Below are positions 46,522 through 55,494 of a DNA stretch of 64,000 nt, one piece after another (position 1 is the stretch's first letter; each line of letters opens with the position of its first letter). The position numbers and the translations under genes are program-made. The stretch lies in the NCBI RefSeq assembly GCF_900115245.1, contig NZ_FOVT01000002.1, forward strand, positions 315,005 to 379,004. The letters run 5' to 3'. Source of the DNA: Mesorhizobium sp. NFR06 (GTDB lineage Bacteria > Pseudomonadota > Alphaproteobacteria > Rhizobiales > Rhizobiaceae). The notes beneath the pieces were generated by a model. It saw only the letters and a program-made list of their open reading frames with translations. It ran no database searches and had not been told where the DNA came from.

Positions 46522-46956
46522 TCAAAAAGCGAGCGGCTCGGTCCGGCGGATACGCGCCTCTTCGGTCGCGTCCTCGAGCAAGGCCGTGTTGTGCTCGGGC
46601 GTCTCGCCGGGCTTCTCGAACGACACGTAGTTGACCACCACGGACGCCCCGTCCTCGGTCAGCGTCAGCTGGAAATAGACCGTGACGCCACGCGGCCGCA
46701 ATTCCAGATCGAGCACGATGCGCGGGTTGCCGCTCCAGTCGACATGCGCCTCGCCGCCATGGCCGAGCCTGAGCGTGCCCGGCCGGAAGTAAAGCTCGGC
46801 GGCCGAATCCACCAGGTCCGACAGGCAGGCGAAATGCTCGAGCCGGATGAAGGCGATATAATCGGCAACGTCGATGAGCCTCAATTCGCCCACCACAGGC
46901 TCGATGGCGCTGGCGACGATCAGCTCGCGGGAGTTGGCGTGTGGTTGCCGGTCCAT
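46522..46956 (-). CDS. conserved hypothetical protein in the flagellar operon
   Basis: Unknown protein of 144 aa, acidic, no signal peptide and no transmembrane segment. A beta-rich middle part (about 45-115: RPGTLRLGHGGEAHVDWSG, then VTVYFQLTLTEDGA) resembles a small ligand- or protein-binding domain but matches no family I can name. It is the last gene of the unit motA-fliM-fliN-fliG-flhB, 17 bp after flhB, so it is co-transcribed and probably related to flagellar function or its assembly. The ATG at 46956 gives MDRQPHANSRELIVASAIE. A role as a chaperone or regulator of export is a guess. Confidence 0.75.
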   Translation of the reverse strand: MDRQPHANSRELIVASAIEPVVGELRLIDVADYIAFIRLEHFACLSDLVDSAAELYFRPGTLRLGHGGEAHVDWSGNPRIVLDLELRPRGVTVYFQLTLTEDGASVVVNYVSFEKPGETPEHNTALLEDATEEARIRRTEPLAF

Positions 46957-46973
46957 GGATTAGCGGCGTCCGT

Positions 46974-48056
46974 TCATTGGGTTGCTTTGCGCGCGGCCTT
47001 CTTCGAGTAGACGATCCGCACCAACTCGGCGACCGCCTGGTAGAATTGCGACGGGATCACGCTATCAACTGAAACTTGCTTGTACATGGAGCGCGCAAGC
47101 GCCACGTCCTCGAAGATCGGGATATTGTTCTCCCTGGCGATCTCGCGGATCTTGAGCGCCACCAGATCCTGTCCCTTTGCCAGCACGATCGGAGCGGAAT
47201 CCTCCTCGCGCACATATTTCAGCGCGATCGAATAGTGCGTCGGATTGGCGATCACCAGCGTCGCGCGCGGCACCGCCGTCATCATGCGTCTGCGCGCCCG
47301 GTCGCGCGCTAGCGAGCGCAGCCGCGACTTGACGATCGGATCGCCTTCCGACTGCTTCATCTCGTCCTTGACCTCCTGCTTGGTCATGCGCAGGTCGCGC
47401 CGCCAGTGGAACCGCGACCAGACGATGTCGACCACCGCGATCAGCCCCATGACGAAGACGATCGCCACCAATATGTCGACGAAGATGCCGCGTATGACCA
47501 AGCCAAAGGAGACTGGGTTGGTGATCATGCCGGCGAGCAGCTTGCGATGGTCTTGCGAGAGCGTGAAGGTCAGGACAGCAATCGCGAAGCCGAGCTTGGC
47601 CAGCGACTTCAGGAATTCGACCCATCCCTGCATGCCGAACATGCGGCTCCAGCCCTTGACGATCGAGATGCGCGACAGCTGCGGCCTGATCCGTTCGCCG
47701 ACGATTTGCGGCATGTTCTGGAAAATCGAGGCGCCGATGCCGGCGACCGTCAGCAACACCAGCAGGCTGACGACAGCGCGGCCGATCTCGGCCATCACCT
47801 GCTGATAAAGCGAGATGACATCGGTCTCGCTGTCCATCGGCCAGGCTTCCGGCTTTTCCAGGAACGTCGACAGAAACATGCCGAGATCGACAACCGCGTC
47901 CTTGGCGTAGAAGACCGCGAAGACCAGTATGGCGAGGAAGGACGCAAAGATCGCGGTCTCACGCGAATGGGGCAGCTTGCCCTGCTCGATCGTGTCGCGG
48001 ATCTTCTTTTCTGTGGCTTCCTCGGTTTTGGATTCTTTGTCGACGGCTTCAGCCAT
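46974..48056 (-). CDS. flhB: flagellar export apparatus switch protein FlhB
   Basis: Membrane component of the flagellar type III export gate, 360 aa. Four transmembrane segments between about residues 30 and 215, then the cytoplasmic domain with the self-cleavage site Asn271-Pro-Thr-His (NPTHYSIALKY), intact. The C-terminal domain sets the switch from rod/hook to filament export. The charged N-terminus MAEAVDKESKTEEATEKKIR is typical. It follows fliG by 24 bp in the motA-fliM-fliN-fliG-flhB unit, a rhizobial order. Confidence 0.95.
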   Translation of the reverse strand: MAEAVDKESKTEEATEKKIRDTIEQGKLPHSRETAIFASFLAILVFAVFYAKDAVVDLGMFLSTFLEKPEAWPMDSETDVISLYQQVMAEIGRAVVSLLVLLTVAGIGASIFQNMPQIVGERIRPQLSRISIVKGWSRMFGMQGWVEFLKSLAKLGFAIAVLTFTLSQDHRKLLAGMITNPVSFGLVIRGIFVDILVAIVFVMGLIAVVDIVWSRFHWRRDLRMTKQEVKDEMKQSEGDPIVKSRLRSLARDRARRRMMTAVPRATLVIANPTHYSIALKYVREEDSAPIVLAKGQDLVALKIREIARENNIPIFEDVALARSMYKQVSVDSVIPSQFYQAVAELVRIVYSKKAARKATQ

Positions 48057-48080
48057 GGCGTCCTGACCGGGCGATTATCG

Positions 48081-49103
48081 TCAGGCGGCTTCGGCGGTGG
48101 CGATCTGCGTCGAAGGCAGTGCGAAAGCCCCTTCGCGCGACAGCCGGATGGCGGCGACCGATATGCTCTTGCGTGCCGCCATGATGTCGGCAAGCGCAAT
48201 GCCTTCCGATCCTTGTCCGAGTTCGGATTCGATCATGCGGCGAGAGCGCGCGCCGATCGCCGATAGCGCCGATTCGGCGAGTTCCGGCGCGGCGCCGCGC
48301 AGCGCCAGCGTGACGAGCTCCGTCGAAAGCCCGTCGAACAGCAGAACCCGGGCTTTCTGCGGCAGCAGCGGCAGATCGTCGAAGGCGAACAGCCGCGACC
48401 TGACGCCGGCGAGATCGGGCGTGCCGGCTTCTTCCAGGTCCTGCATGAGGTCGTCCAGTTCCGGCTTCGCCATTTCGTTGAGCACGCTGGCGACGCGTTC
48501 CTGGCCGGCCGAGGTGTCCCTGCTCGTCTTCTGCGACAGGACGGTTGCGCGCAGCTGGTTCTCGACGATGCGGGATGCCGCGTCCGGAATGCTCGCCATC
48601 GTCACCATGCGCTTGATGATCTGGCTGCGCATCGGCTTCTCCATGGTGAGCAGCACATTGGCCGCTATCTGTGGCGCGAGCTTCGACAAAACCATGGCCG
48701 ACGTCTGTGGATGCTCGCTGGCGAGGAAGGTGCCAAGCCGTGCCGGCTCGAGCTTCTCGAGATCCGGCCATATCGGCGCAGGTCCTTCCGAAACCGGCTC
48801 GAACTTCTTGTCGCCCATGATGGCGCTCATCTCCTCGGGCGACAGCGATTCGTTGAGGATCGTATCCATCCGATCGGCTGAATCGAGCAGGCCCGCACCC
48901 TCGGTGAACTCGGCTTCGAACTCGGCGACGATGCGCTCCAGATCGGCCTGCGGAATCGTGCGCAACAGGCGCGCGCCCTCGATGAGCGCTTTGAGTTCAT
49001 CCTGCTTGAAGAATTTGAGCAGCCGGCTGGCCGCAGGCTTGCCCATGGCCACCAGAATGGCCGCCGCCTTTTGCGGGCGCGTGAGCGCCAATGCCGTCGT
49101 CAT
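48081..49103 (-). CDS. fliG: flagellar motor switch protein FliG
   Basis: Rotor/switch protein, 340 aa, with N-terminal, middle (EHPQTSAMVLSKLAPQIAAN, about residues 130-150) and C-terminal (torque-generating) armadillo-like domains. The C-domain holds the charged residues that interact with MotA. The start MTTALALTRPQKAAAILVAM is standard. Lies between fliN (34 bp away) and flhB in the minus-strand unit. The MotA partner is encoded at the head of the same unit. Confidence 0.95.
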   Translation of the reverse strand: MTTALALTRPQKAAAILVAMGKPAASRLLKFFKQDELKALIEGARLLRTIPQADLERIVAEFEAEFTEGAGLLDSADRMDTILNESLSPEEMSAIMGDKKFEPVSEGPAPIWPDLEKLEPARLGTFLASEHPQTSAMVLSKLAPQIAANVLLTMEKPMRSQIIKRMVTMASIPDAASRIVENQLRATVLSQKTSRDTSAGQERVASVLNEMAKPELDDLMQDLEEAGTPDLAGVRSRLFAFDDLPLLPQKARVLLFDGLSTELVTLALRGAAPELAESALSAIGARSRRMIESELGQGSEGIALADIMAARKSISVAAIRLSREGAFALPSTQIATAEAA

Positions 49104-49137
49104 GCCTGTTGCCCTCGCTGCCGCCCGCTCGCCATCC

Positions 49138-49518
49138 TCAGGCGCTCCTTGCCGCGGCGATGATCTCGGTGAGCTTGATGCCGAACCGCGTCGGATCGCT
49201 TTCCAGCACGGTGATCTCGCCGCGCGCGATCTTGCGGCCGTTGACCACCACGTCGACGGGCTCGCCTATGCGGCGATTGAGGGCGACCGTGGAGCCCTTC
49301 TGCAATGCCATCAGCTCCGACACCGGCATCTCCGTGCTGCCGAGGATGATCTGCACGTCGACCGGAATGGTCATGATGATCGAGGAATTGGCACCCGACT
49401 GAAGGGCGGCATCCGGGCGATTTTCCTCTTCCCGCAGCACGCCGCGCAGTTCCTCGATGGCGCGGTCAAGTTGTTCGTCGGGCTGGTCGGGTTCGGCTTC
49501 CACCTTGGTTTTTGCCAT
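49138..49518 (-). CDS. fliN: flagellar motor switch protein FliN
   Basis: C-ring protein, 126 aa. The SPOA (FliMN C-terminal) domain spans about residues 48-120, starting [18 protein letters not shown], with the conserved RFGIKLTEI at the end. A short acidic N-terminal tail precedes it. GGAG stands before the ATG at 49518. Located between fliM and fliG in the minus-strand motor operon. It completes the C-ring together with FliM and FliG and binds the export ATPase complex through FliH in other bacteria. Confidence 0.93.
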   Translation of the reverse strand: MAKTKVEAEPDQPDEQLDRAIEELRGVLREEENRPDAALQSGANSSIIMTIPVDVQIILGSTEMPVSELMALQKGSTVALNRRIGEPVDVVVNGRKIARGEITVLESDPTRFGIKLTEIIAAARSA

Positions 49519-49548
49519 CTGTCGTCTCCATGAATCCTGGGCCTGGCG

Positions 49549-50484
49549 TCAGCCCGGCATCAGTCCGTCGATGAAATCCTGCCCGGCATCATGCGGGTGG
49601 CTGATGCGGACGGTGTAGTTCTGCCCCAGCTTGCCGAACGCGCAGACAAACAGTGTTTTGTCGCGAGCGCTGAGCTTGGCGTTGAGCTGCGCGTTCTCCT
49701 CGAATTCGATCACCTGGCCGGGTTCGAACGCGGCGAGGTCGCCGAGCGTCAGCCTGGCGAGCGGCATCGTCGCCTCGAGCCGGACGGTCGAGCGCATCAC
49801 CTCTTCGGAGAAGCGGGCCCGCCAGCCGAATGCGTCGGCCTCGCCTTCGTCGGTCTTGGCGGTCGCGCCACGTGTCGACAGAAGAATGCGCTGTGGAATC
49901 ATGACCGTGATCGTTCCGGTATCGGTCGGCGTGGAGACGCCGAATACGATGCGGACCGCGGCGCCGTCGCGCAGCACGCGACGCCTTGCCTCGCCGCCCG
50001 ACGTTGCCCTCAACACCGGCAGACGCAAATCCAGGGAGCGTCTGCCGGATCCGTTGAGCGCCGTCGCGACTTCCTGGAACACGGTGGTCGCGACGTCGGC
50101 TTCGATCTGCGACAGGTCGCGCTCGATCGGCGCCACCGGCTGGTCGGGGTCGCCGCCGAACAGCGCGCTCACCATCACGGCGACCGCTTGCGCATCCATC
50201 ACCAGCGTCATGGCGTCGGCCGAGGTCGGCGAGCCGACAATGGTCAGCGCGAAAGCGTCGCCGGCGCGCGCGCGCGCCTCGGGAACGCGGCTGACTTCCA
50301 CCGCCTGCAGATCGACCGTAACCGGCGCGCCGAGCTCGCCTGCAAGCGCCTTCTGCAGCAGCGGCAGCGCCCGCTCGGCCATGCCGCGCCCGACGCCGAT
50401 CACCTGCGCTGCCTCGCCGCTGTCGCCGACGAGACGCTCGATGATCAAGGCCCGGGTTTGCGAAGGACTGGCGGGACTTGTCAT
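49549..50484 (-). CDS. fliM: flagellar motor switch protein FliM
   Basis: C-ring protein that receives CheY-P, 311 aa with the ATG at 50484 (MTSPASPSQT). The middle CheC-like domain is followed by the SPOA domain near the C-terminus (about 230-300, LARLTLGDLAAFEPGQVIEF). The canonical EN-loop for CheY binding at the very N-terminus (LSQxEIDxL) is not recognisable, which is common for alphaproteobacterial FliM. Lies between motA and fliN in the unit. Confidence 0.9.
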   Translation of the reverse strand: MTSPASPSQTRALIIERLVGDSGEAAQVIGVGRGMAERALPLLQKALAGELGAPVTVDLQAVEVSRVPEARARAGDAFALTIVGSPTSADAMTLVMDAQAVAVMVSALFGGDPDQPVAPIERDLSQIEADVATTVFQEVATALNGSGRRSLDLRLPVLRATSGGEARRRVLRDGAAVRIVFGVSTPTDTGTITVMIPQRILLSTRGATAKTDEGEADAFGWRARFSEEVMRSTVRLEATMPLARLTLGDLAAFEPGQVIEFEENAQLNAKLSARDKTLFVCAFGKLGQNYTVRISHPHDAGQDFIDGLMPG

Positions 50485-50518
50485 GACGGCAAGCGGCCCT
50501 GTCTGAGATACCGCATGC

Positions 50519-51394
50519 TCAGGCCGCCTTCTTCTCGGCGGCGCCGGCATTCATGGTGCTCTGCTCCACGGCATCGATCGTCGGACGCTCGTAGGAGGAT
50601 ATGGTCTTGCGGCCGAACTCGATCGCCACCTGCGGCAAGGCGCCGTTCATGTACGCAAGCAGCGTCTGCTTGACGATGATGTAAAGGCGGTTCTTCTTTT
50701 CGCGCACCGTCTTGATCTTGGTGGCGACCGGGCCGACCACGGCATAGGATAGGAAGATGCCAAGGAAGGTGCCGACGAGTGCCGCACCGATCAGGCCGCC
50801 GAGGATTTCCGGCGACTGGTCCAGCGCGCCCATAGCCTTCACGACGCCGAGCACGGCCGCGACGATGCCGAGCGCCGGCAGGCCATCGCCGACCGCGACC
50901 ATTGCGTGATAGGCCTTCAGCTTGTCGGTGCGGATCGTCTGGATCTCTTCGTCCATCAGCGCCTCGATCTCATGCGAGCGGGCATTGCCGATGATGATGA
51001 TGCGGCAGTAGTCGCAGATGAAGTTCGTAAGATCGTGGTTCTTCAGCACCGTCGGGAAAGCCTGGAAGATGGCTGACTCTTCCGGATTGTCGATATGCGC
51101 CTCGACCTCGCTGCGCGACTTGGAGCGCAATTCGCGCATCAGGCTGTGCAGCACGCCCAGTGTCTCGAGGTAGTCGCGCTCCTTCGGCACGGCCTGCTTG
51201 AAGGCCTCGAGAATGCCCTTGCCGGTGTCCTTGACCGTCTTCATCGGGTTGGCGACGAGGAAGGTGCCGAGCGCGGCGCCGCAGATCACCACGGCTTCCC
51301 ATGGCTGCAGCAACACATGCAGATGGCCGCCCATGGCCATGAAGCCGCCGAGGACGCAGCCGAGCGTCACCACAAGTCCGATCAGAATGCCCAC
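50519..51394 (-). CDS. motA: flagellar motor stator protein MotA
   Basis: Stator component, 291 aa, with four transmembrane helices and a large cytoplasmic loop. The GTG at 51394 has AAGGA upstream. The sequence [20 protein letters not shown] carries the conserved Pro of the third helix, which with the cytoplasmic loop drives rotation. It works with MotB, which is not in this window; in rhizobia MotC and MotE also take part. First gene of the minus-strand unit. It faces the DUF1217 gene across a 147-bp divergent gap. Confidence 0.95.
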   Translation of the reverse strand: MGILIGLVVTLGCVLGGFMAMGGHLHVLLQPWEAVVICGAALGTFLVANPMKTVKDTGKGILEAFKQAVPKERDYLETLGVLHSLMRELRSKSRSEVEAHIDNPEESAIFQAFPTVLKNHDLTNFICDYCRIIIIGNARSHEIEALMDEEIQTIRTDKLKAYHAMVAVGDGLPALGIVAAVLGVVKAMGALDQSPEILGGLIGAALVGTFLGIFLSYAVVGPVATKIKTVREKKNRLYIIVKQTLLAYMNGALPQVAIEFGRKTISSYERPTIDAVEQSTMNAGAAEKKAA

Positions 51395-51541
51395 GACAGG
51401 TCCTTCCGCATGTCACGTCGTGGATCAGGGATATCCTTCGTGCCTTGTGTGAGGCTTGAATCGAAGGCAGCGGACGCGATTCAGCTTCGCGCAAGGAAGT
51501 GACGCTATTGTTCTGGAATAGCTTCGGCCGGAGGCGCGTCC

Positions 51542-53353
51542 TTGCTCGATACCTACACCAGCTATCAGTTGATTGCCAAAGACATCACCAAATCGATCGA
51601 TCGCATCGAGCAACAGCCAACGGTCGATCGCGAGACCCAATATTATCTGGCCAACATCACCAAGGTGAAATCGATCGACGATTTCGTCAACAACGACCGC
51701 CTGTTCAAATACGCCATGAAGGCCTACGGGCTGGAGGACATGGACTACGCCAAGGCCTTCATGGTCAAGGCGCTCAAGGAAGGTGTTTCCGATCCGGACA
51801 GTTTCGCCAACAAGCTGACCGACAAGCGCTACGCCCAGTTCGTCAGCGCTTTCAATTTCGCCGCCAACGGCGCCGATACAACCGTCTACAATAAGGCGCA
51901 ACAACTGGTGACCAACAATTACGCGCTGCAGGTCCAGATCGGCGCCGCGCAGGCGGGGCTCTCCTACTACCAGAGCGAAACCGCCTATTACGTCACCAAC
52001 ATCTCCAAGGTTAAATCGATCGATGACCTGATGGGGGACAGCCGCCTGCTGACATATGCGATGGCCGCATTCGGGCTCGACGCCCAAACCGAACCGGCAG
52101 CGACCGTCAAGGCGATGCTTGAAGGCGGCGTCAGCGATCCCAACAGTCCCGCCAACAAGCTGACCGACAAGAGCTACGCTAACTTCGTCTCCGCCTTCAA
52201 CTTCGCCCAGTATGGCGATCAGACGACCGCACGCGACGATGTCCAGCTGGCGGTGCCGAATGCCTACGTGGCCGGAGCCGGATTGACGTCGATCAAGCCT
52301 AGCGCCGACTACATCAAGGGCGAGGCCGATTATTACGCGGCAAACATTTCCAAGGTGAAATCGATCGACGACCTCATGGCGAACAAGCGCCTGCTCACCT
52401 TCGCCATGGCTTCCTACGGACTGGATGCGTCGTCCGAAACGCCACTGCAGATCCGCACCATGCTCGAGGGCGGTGTCAGCGACCCCAACAGCCCGGCGAA
52501 CAAGCTGACCGATAAGCGCTACGCCAACTTCGTCACGGCCTTCAACTTTGCCCAGTATGGCGATCAGACCACGTCGCGCGACGCGGTGCAGAAAGACACG
52601 CCGAAGATTTATACGACAGGGTCGACGCTTGGCCTGATCCCGCCCAATGCAGACTACATCAAGTCGGAGACTGCGTACTACCTGGCGAACGTCACGAACG
52701 TGAAATCCATCGACGATCTGATGGCCAACAGCCGGTTGTACAATTACGCCCTCTCCGCTTATGGGCTCGATCCGTCCAAGCAGAGCAAGGATCTCATCCG
52801 CAGTGTCCTCACCGGCGGCATTCGCGACCCCGACAGTGTCGCCAACAAGATGACCAACAAGGCTTATGCCGGGCTCGCCGCCGCCTTCAACTTCGAGCAG
52901 TACGGCGAAGCGGCCACCACCATCAATCCGGCGCAGCAGCCGACCATCGACAAATACATGCGCCAGACGCTGGAGGAGGATGCCGGCCAGACCAACGAGG
53001 GCGTCCGGCTGGCGCTCTATTTCCAGCGCAAGGCGCCCGACATCACCAGCTGGTACGACGTGCTGGCCGACACCGCGCTCGCCAGCGTCGTGCGTACCGC
53101 GCTCGGCCTGCCCGATTCCTTCGCCACCGCCGATATCGACAAGCAGGCGCAGTTGTTCGAGCAGAAGCTCGACATCGCGGATTTCACCGACCCCGCAAAA
53201 CTCGGCAAGTTCCTGACCCGTTTCACCAGCATGTACGAGATCAACCACCCGACCTCGACGGCCGTGACGTCGGTCAGCGTGCTCTTCGCGCAGCCGACCG
53301 CTGTCGGCATCTCCACCGACCTGATGATGGCCATGCAGCAGCTGAAGTCCTGA
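51542..53353 (+). CDS. flagellar-cluster protein with five DUF1217-like repeats
   Basis: 603-aa protein built of tandem DUF1217-like units. The motif KVKSIDD (or NVKSIDD) recurs at residues 41, 156, 271 and 386, exactly 115 residues apart, and a degenerate fifth version (ITSWYDV) falls at 500. Units 2 and 3 are nearly identical in EGGVSDPNSPANKLTDK and NFAQYGDQTT. Each unit is helical and about 85 residues plus linker. The TTG at 51542 is the start: GGAGG stands 7 nt before it. No signal peptide. It heads the plus-strand flagellar unit, immediately before flgF, so it is expected to be a flagellar component or export-related protein. Function is unknown; DUF1217 proteins are found only in flagellar clusters of alphaproteobacteria as far as I know. 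Confidence 0.9.
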   Translation: MLDTYTSYQLIAKDITKSIDRIEQQPTVDRETQYYLANITKVKSIDDFVNNDRLFKYAMKAYGLEDMDYAKAFMVKALKEGVSDPDSFANKLTDKRYAQFVSAFNFAANGADTTVYNKAQQLVTNNYALQVQIGAAQAGLSYYQSETAYYVTNISKVKSIDDLMGDSRLLTYAMAAFGLDAQTEPAATVKAMLEGGVSDPNSPANKLTDKSYANFVSAFNFAQYGDQTTARDDVQLAVPNAYVAGAGLTSIKPSADYIKGEADYYAANISKVKSIDDLMANKRLLTFAMASYGLDASSETPLQIRTMLEGGVSDPNSPANKLTDKRYANFVTAFNFAQYGDQTTSRDAVQKDTPKIYTTGSTLGLIPPNADYIKSETAYYLANVTNVKSIDDLMANSRLYNYALSAYGLDPSKQSKDLIRSVLTGGIRDPDSVANKMTNKAYAGLAAAFNFEQYGEAATTINPAQQPTIDKYMRQTLEEDAGQTNEGVRLALYFQRKAPDITSWYDVLADTALASVVRTALGLPDSFATADIDKQAQLFEQKLDIADFTDPAKLGKFLTRFTSMYEINHPTSTAVTSVSVLFAQPTAVGISTDLMMAMQQLKS

Positions 53354-53360
53354 GAAGATT

Positions 53361-54083
53361 ATGCCGGACAGTCTTTACGTCGCCCTCTCCTCGCAGATCG
53401 CGCTCGAGCGTCGTCTCGACACCATTGCCGACAACGTCGCCAATGCCTCGACCATCGGCTTTCGCGCCACCGGCGTGAAGTTCGAGGACGTCGTCTCCGG
53501 CACGGGTCCCAAGTCGGTTTCCTTCGCCTCCTCCGGCAAGACCTATCTTTCGGGCGCGCATGGAGCGATGTCCGAAACCGGCAACCCGTTCGACTTCGCC
53601 GTCCAGGGGGACGCCTGGTTCGCCATCGACACGCCCGCCGGCATGGTGATGACGCGCGACGGCCGGTTCTCCATGAACGAGAACGGCGAATTGATGTCGA
53701 TCGAAGGTTATCCGGTGCTGGACGGAGGCGGCGCGCCGATCCAGCTCGATCCGCGCAACGGCCCGCCCAAGGCAGGCGCGGACGGCTCGCTCAGGCAGAA
53801 CGATCAGTTGGTCGGAGCCATCGGCCTCTACAATTTCGACCCCGGCGACAATTTTGTCCGCTATGGCAATTCAGGCATCGTTCCGGCGCGCACTCCCGAA
53901 CCCGTCGCCGATCGTTCCGACATCGGTGTCGCGCAGGGATTTCTGGAAGAGTCGAACGTCAACCCGGTTCTGGAAATGACCCGGTTGATCCAGGTTCAGC
54001 GTGCTTTCGAGAACACGGCGGCGCTGATGCGGCAGACCGATTCCTCCACCGACGATGCAATCAAGACGCTCGGCTCGAAGTGA
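53361..54083 (+). CDS. flgF: flagellar proximal rod protein FlgF
   Basis: Rod protein, 240 aa. The N-terminal flagellar basal-body signature is DSLYVALSSQIALERRLDTI with ADNVANASTIGFRA (residues 23-37), and the C-terminal coiled part is FLEESNVNPVLEMTRLIQVQ. Forms part of the proximal rod with FlgB, FlgC and FliE. Starts 8 bp after the DUF1217 gene and is followed closely by fliI. The start MPDSLY is the only good one. Confidence 0.93.
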   Translation: MPDSLYVALSSQIALERRLDTIADNVANASTIGFRATGVKFEDVVSGTGPKSVSFASSGKTYLSGAHGAMSETGNPFDFAVQGDAWFAIDTPAGMVMTRDGRFSMNENGELMSIEGYPVLDGGGAPIQLDPRNGPPKAGADGSLRQNDQLVGAIGLYNFDPGDNFVRYGNSGIVPARTPEPVADRSDIGVAQGFLEESNVNPVLEMTRLIQVQRAFENTAALMRQTDSSTDDAIKTLGSK

Positions 54084-54087
54084 CGGC

Positions 54088-55494
54088 ATGACGACCGGTC
54101 CGTCCCTGTTGCGCGCTTCCGAGAGCCCGGCGGATACCGGACGGACGGACAGGCTGGCCGCGCTCGAACGCGTCTGCCGGCGGTTCGACGATCCGCAGGT
54201 GCTGCTGTCGCGCGGCGGCCGCATCGCCGAGATATCGCCGACGCATTACAGGGTTCGGGGCTTGTCCGGAATTGCCAGGCTCGGCGACATCGTGGAGCAG
54301 CGCGGCAAGGCCGGCGCCCGACGCGGCGAGATCATCAAGATCGGCAGCGACGAGGTGGTGGTCGCGCCCTTCGAGCGCAGCGCCGATGCCGGCATCGGCG
54401 ACGCCGTCTTCCGCCGTGGCCCGCTCGCGGTCGCGCCGCATCTCTCCTGGCGCGGGCGCGCCATCGACGCCTTGACGCGCGCCATCGACGGCGGCCCGCC
54501 GCTGATCAGGTCCAATGCGGCAGGCGCCGCGGACCGCGTGACGCCCGGCGCCCTGTCGCGCCAGCGCGTCGGCACCGGCTTCCTCACCGGCGTCAGGGTG
54601 ATCGACATCTTCACGCCGCTCTGCTTCGGCCAGCGGCTCGGCATCTTCGCCGGTTCCGGCGTCGGCAAGTCGACTCTGCTTGCAATGCTCGCCGGCGCCG
54701 AGGCCTTCGATACCGTGGTCGTGGTGCTGATCGGCGAGCGCGGCCGCGAGGTGCGTGAGTTCCTCGAGGATACGATCGGCGCCGAGAGCATGGCCAAGAC
54801 CGTCGCCGTCGTCGCCACCAGCGACGAAAGCGCCATGATGCGCCGGCGCGCGCCCGACACCGCCATGTGCGTGGCCGAGCATTTCCGCGACCAGGGTCAT
54901 CGTGTGCTGCTGGTACTGGATTCCATCACCCGCTTTGCGCACGCGCTGCGCGAGGTCGCGACGGGAACCGGCGAGCCGCCGGTTGCGCGCGGCTATCCGG
55001 CCTCGGTCTTCACCGACCTGCCGAAGCTGCTCGAGCGGGCCGGTCCGGGCGCCGAGGGAAAGGGTTCCATCACCGCCATCATTTCCGTGCTGGTCGACGG
55101 CGACGATCACAACGATCCGGTGGCCGATTCGGTGCGCGGCATCCTCGACGGCCACGTCGTGCTCGACCGCGCGCTTGCCGAGCAGGGTCGCTACCCGCCG
55201 GTCAATCCGCTGTCGTCGATCTCGCGCCTTGCCGACAAGGCCTGGAGCGCGGAGCAGCGCATGCTGGTGACAAAGCTGAAGTCGATGATCGCGCGCTTCG
55301 AGGATACGCGCGACATCCGTCTGCTGGGTGCCTACCAAAGCGGCGCCGATGCCGAGCTCGACGTCGCGGTGCGCCAGGTGCCGCTGATTTACGAGGCGCT
55401 CACCCAATCGCCGAGGGACCGCGCATCGGCCGATCCGTTCGCCGACCTCGCCCGCCATCTCAAGGGGAAGCTGAATGGCGATCAAGGAGACTGA
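54088..55494 (+). CDS. fliI: flagellar export ATPase FliI
   Basis: F1-type ATPase driving flagellar protein export, 468 aa. Walker A AGSGVGKST is at residues 188-196; ATP-synthase-like signature PVNPLSSISRL is near 370 and the Walker B VLLVLDSITRF near 271-281. The N-terminal region (1-80) is the hexamer cap. It starts 5 bp after flgF. In enteric bacteria fliI is followed by fliJ; here a different protein follows and overlaps by 20 bp, so FliJ function may be supplied by that or another protein. Strong overall match. Confidence 0.95.
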   Translation: MTTGPSLLRASESPADTGRTDRLAALERVCRRFDDPQVLLSRGGRIAEISPTHYRVRGLSGIARLGDIVEQRGKAGARRGEIIKIGSDEVVVAPFERSADAGIGDAVFRRGPLAVAPHLSWRGRAIDALTRAIDGGPPLIRSNAAGAADRVTPGALSRQRVGTGFLTGVRVIDIFTPLCFGQRLGIFAGSGVGKSTLLAMLAGAEAFDTVVVVLIGERGREVREFLEDTIGAESMAKTVAVVATSDESAMMRRRAPDTAMCVAEHFRDQGHRVLLVLDSITRFAHALREVATGTGEPPVARGYPASVFTDLPKLLERAGPGAEGKGSITAIISVLVDGDDHNDPVADSVRGILDGHVVLDRALAEQGRYPPVNPLSSISRLADKAWSAEQRMLVTKLKSMIARFEDTRDIRLLGAYQSGADAELDVAVRQVPLIYEALTQSPRDRASADPFADLARHLKGKLNGDQGD

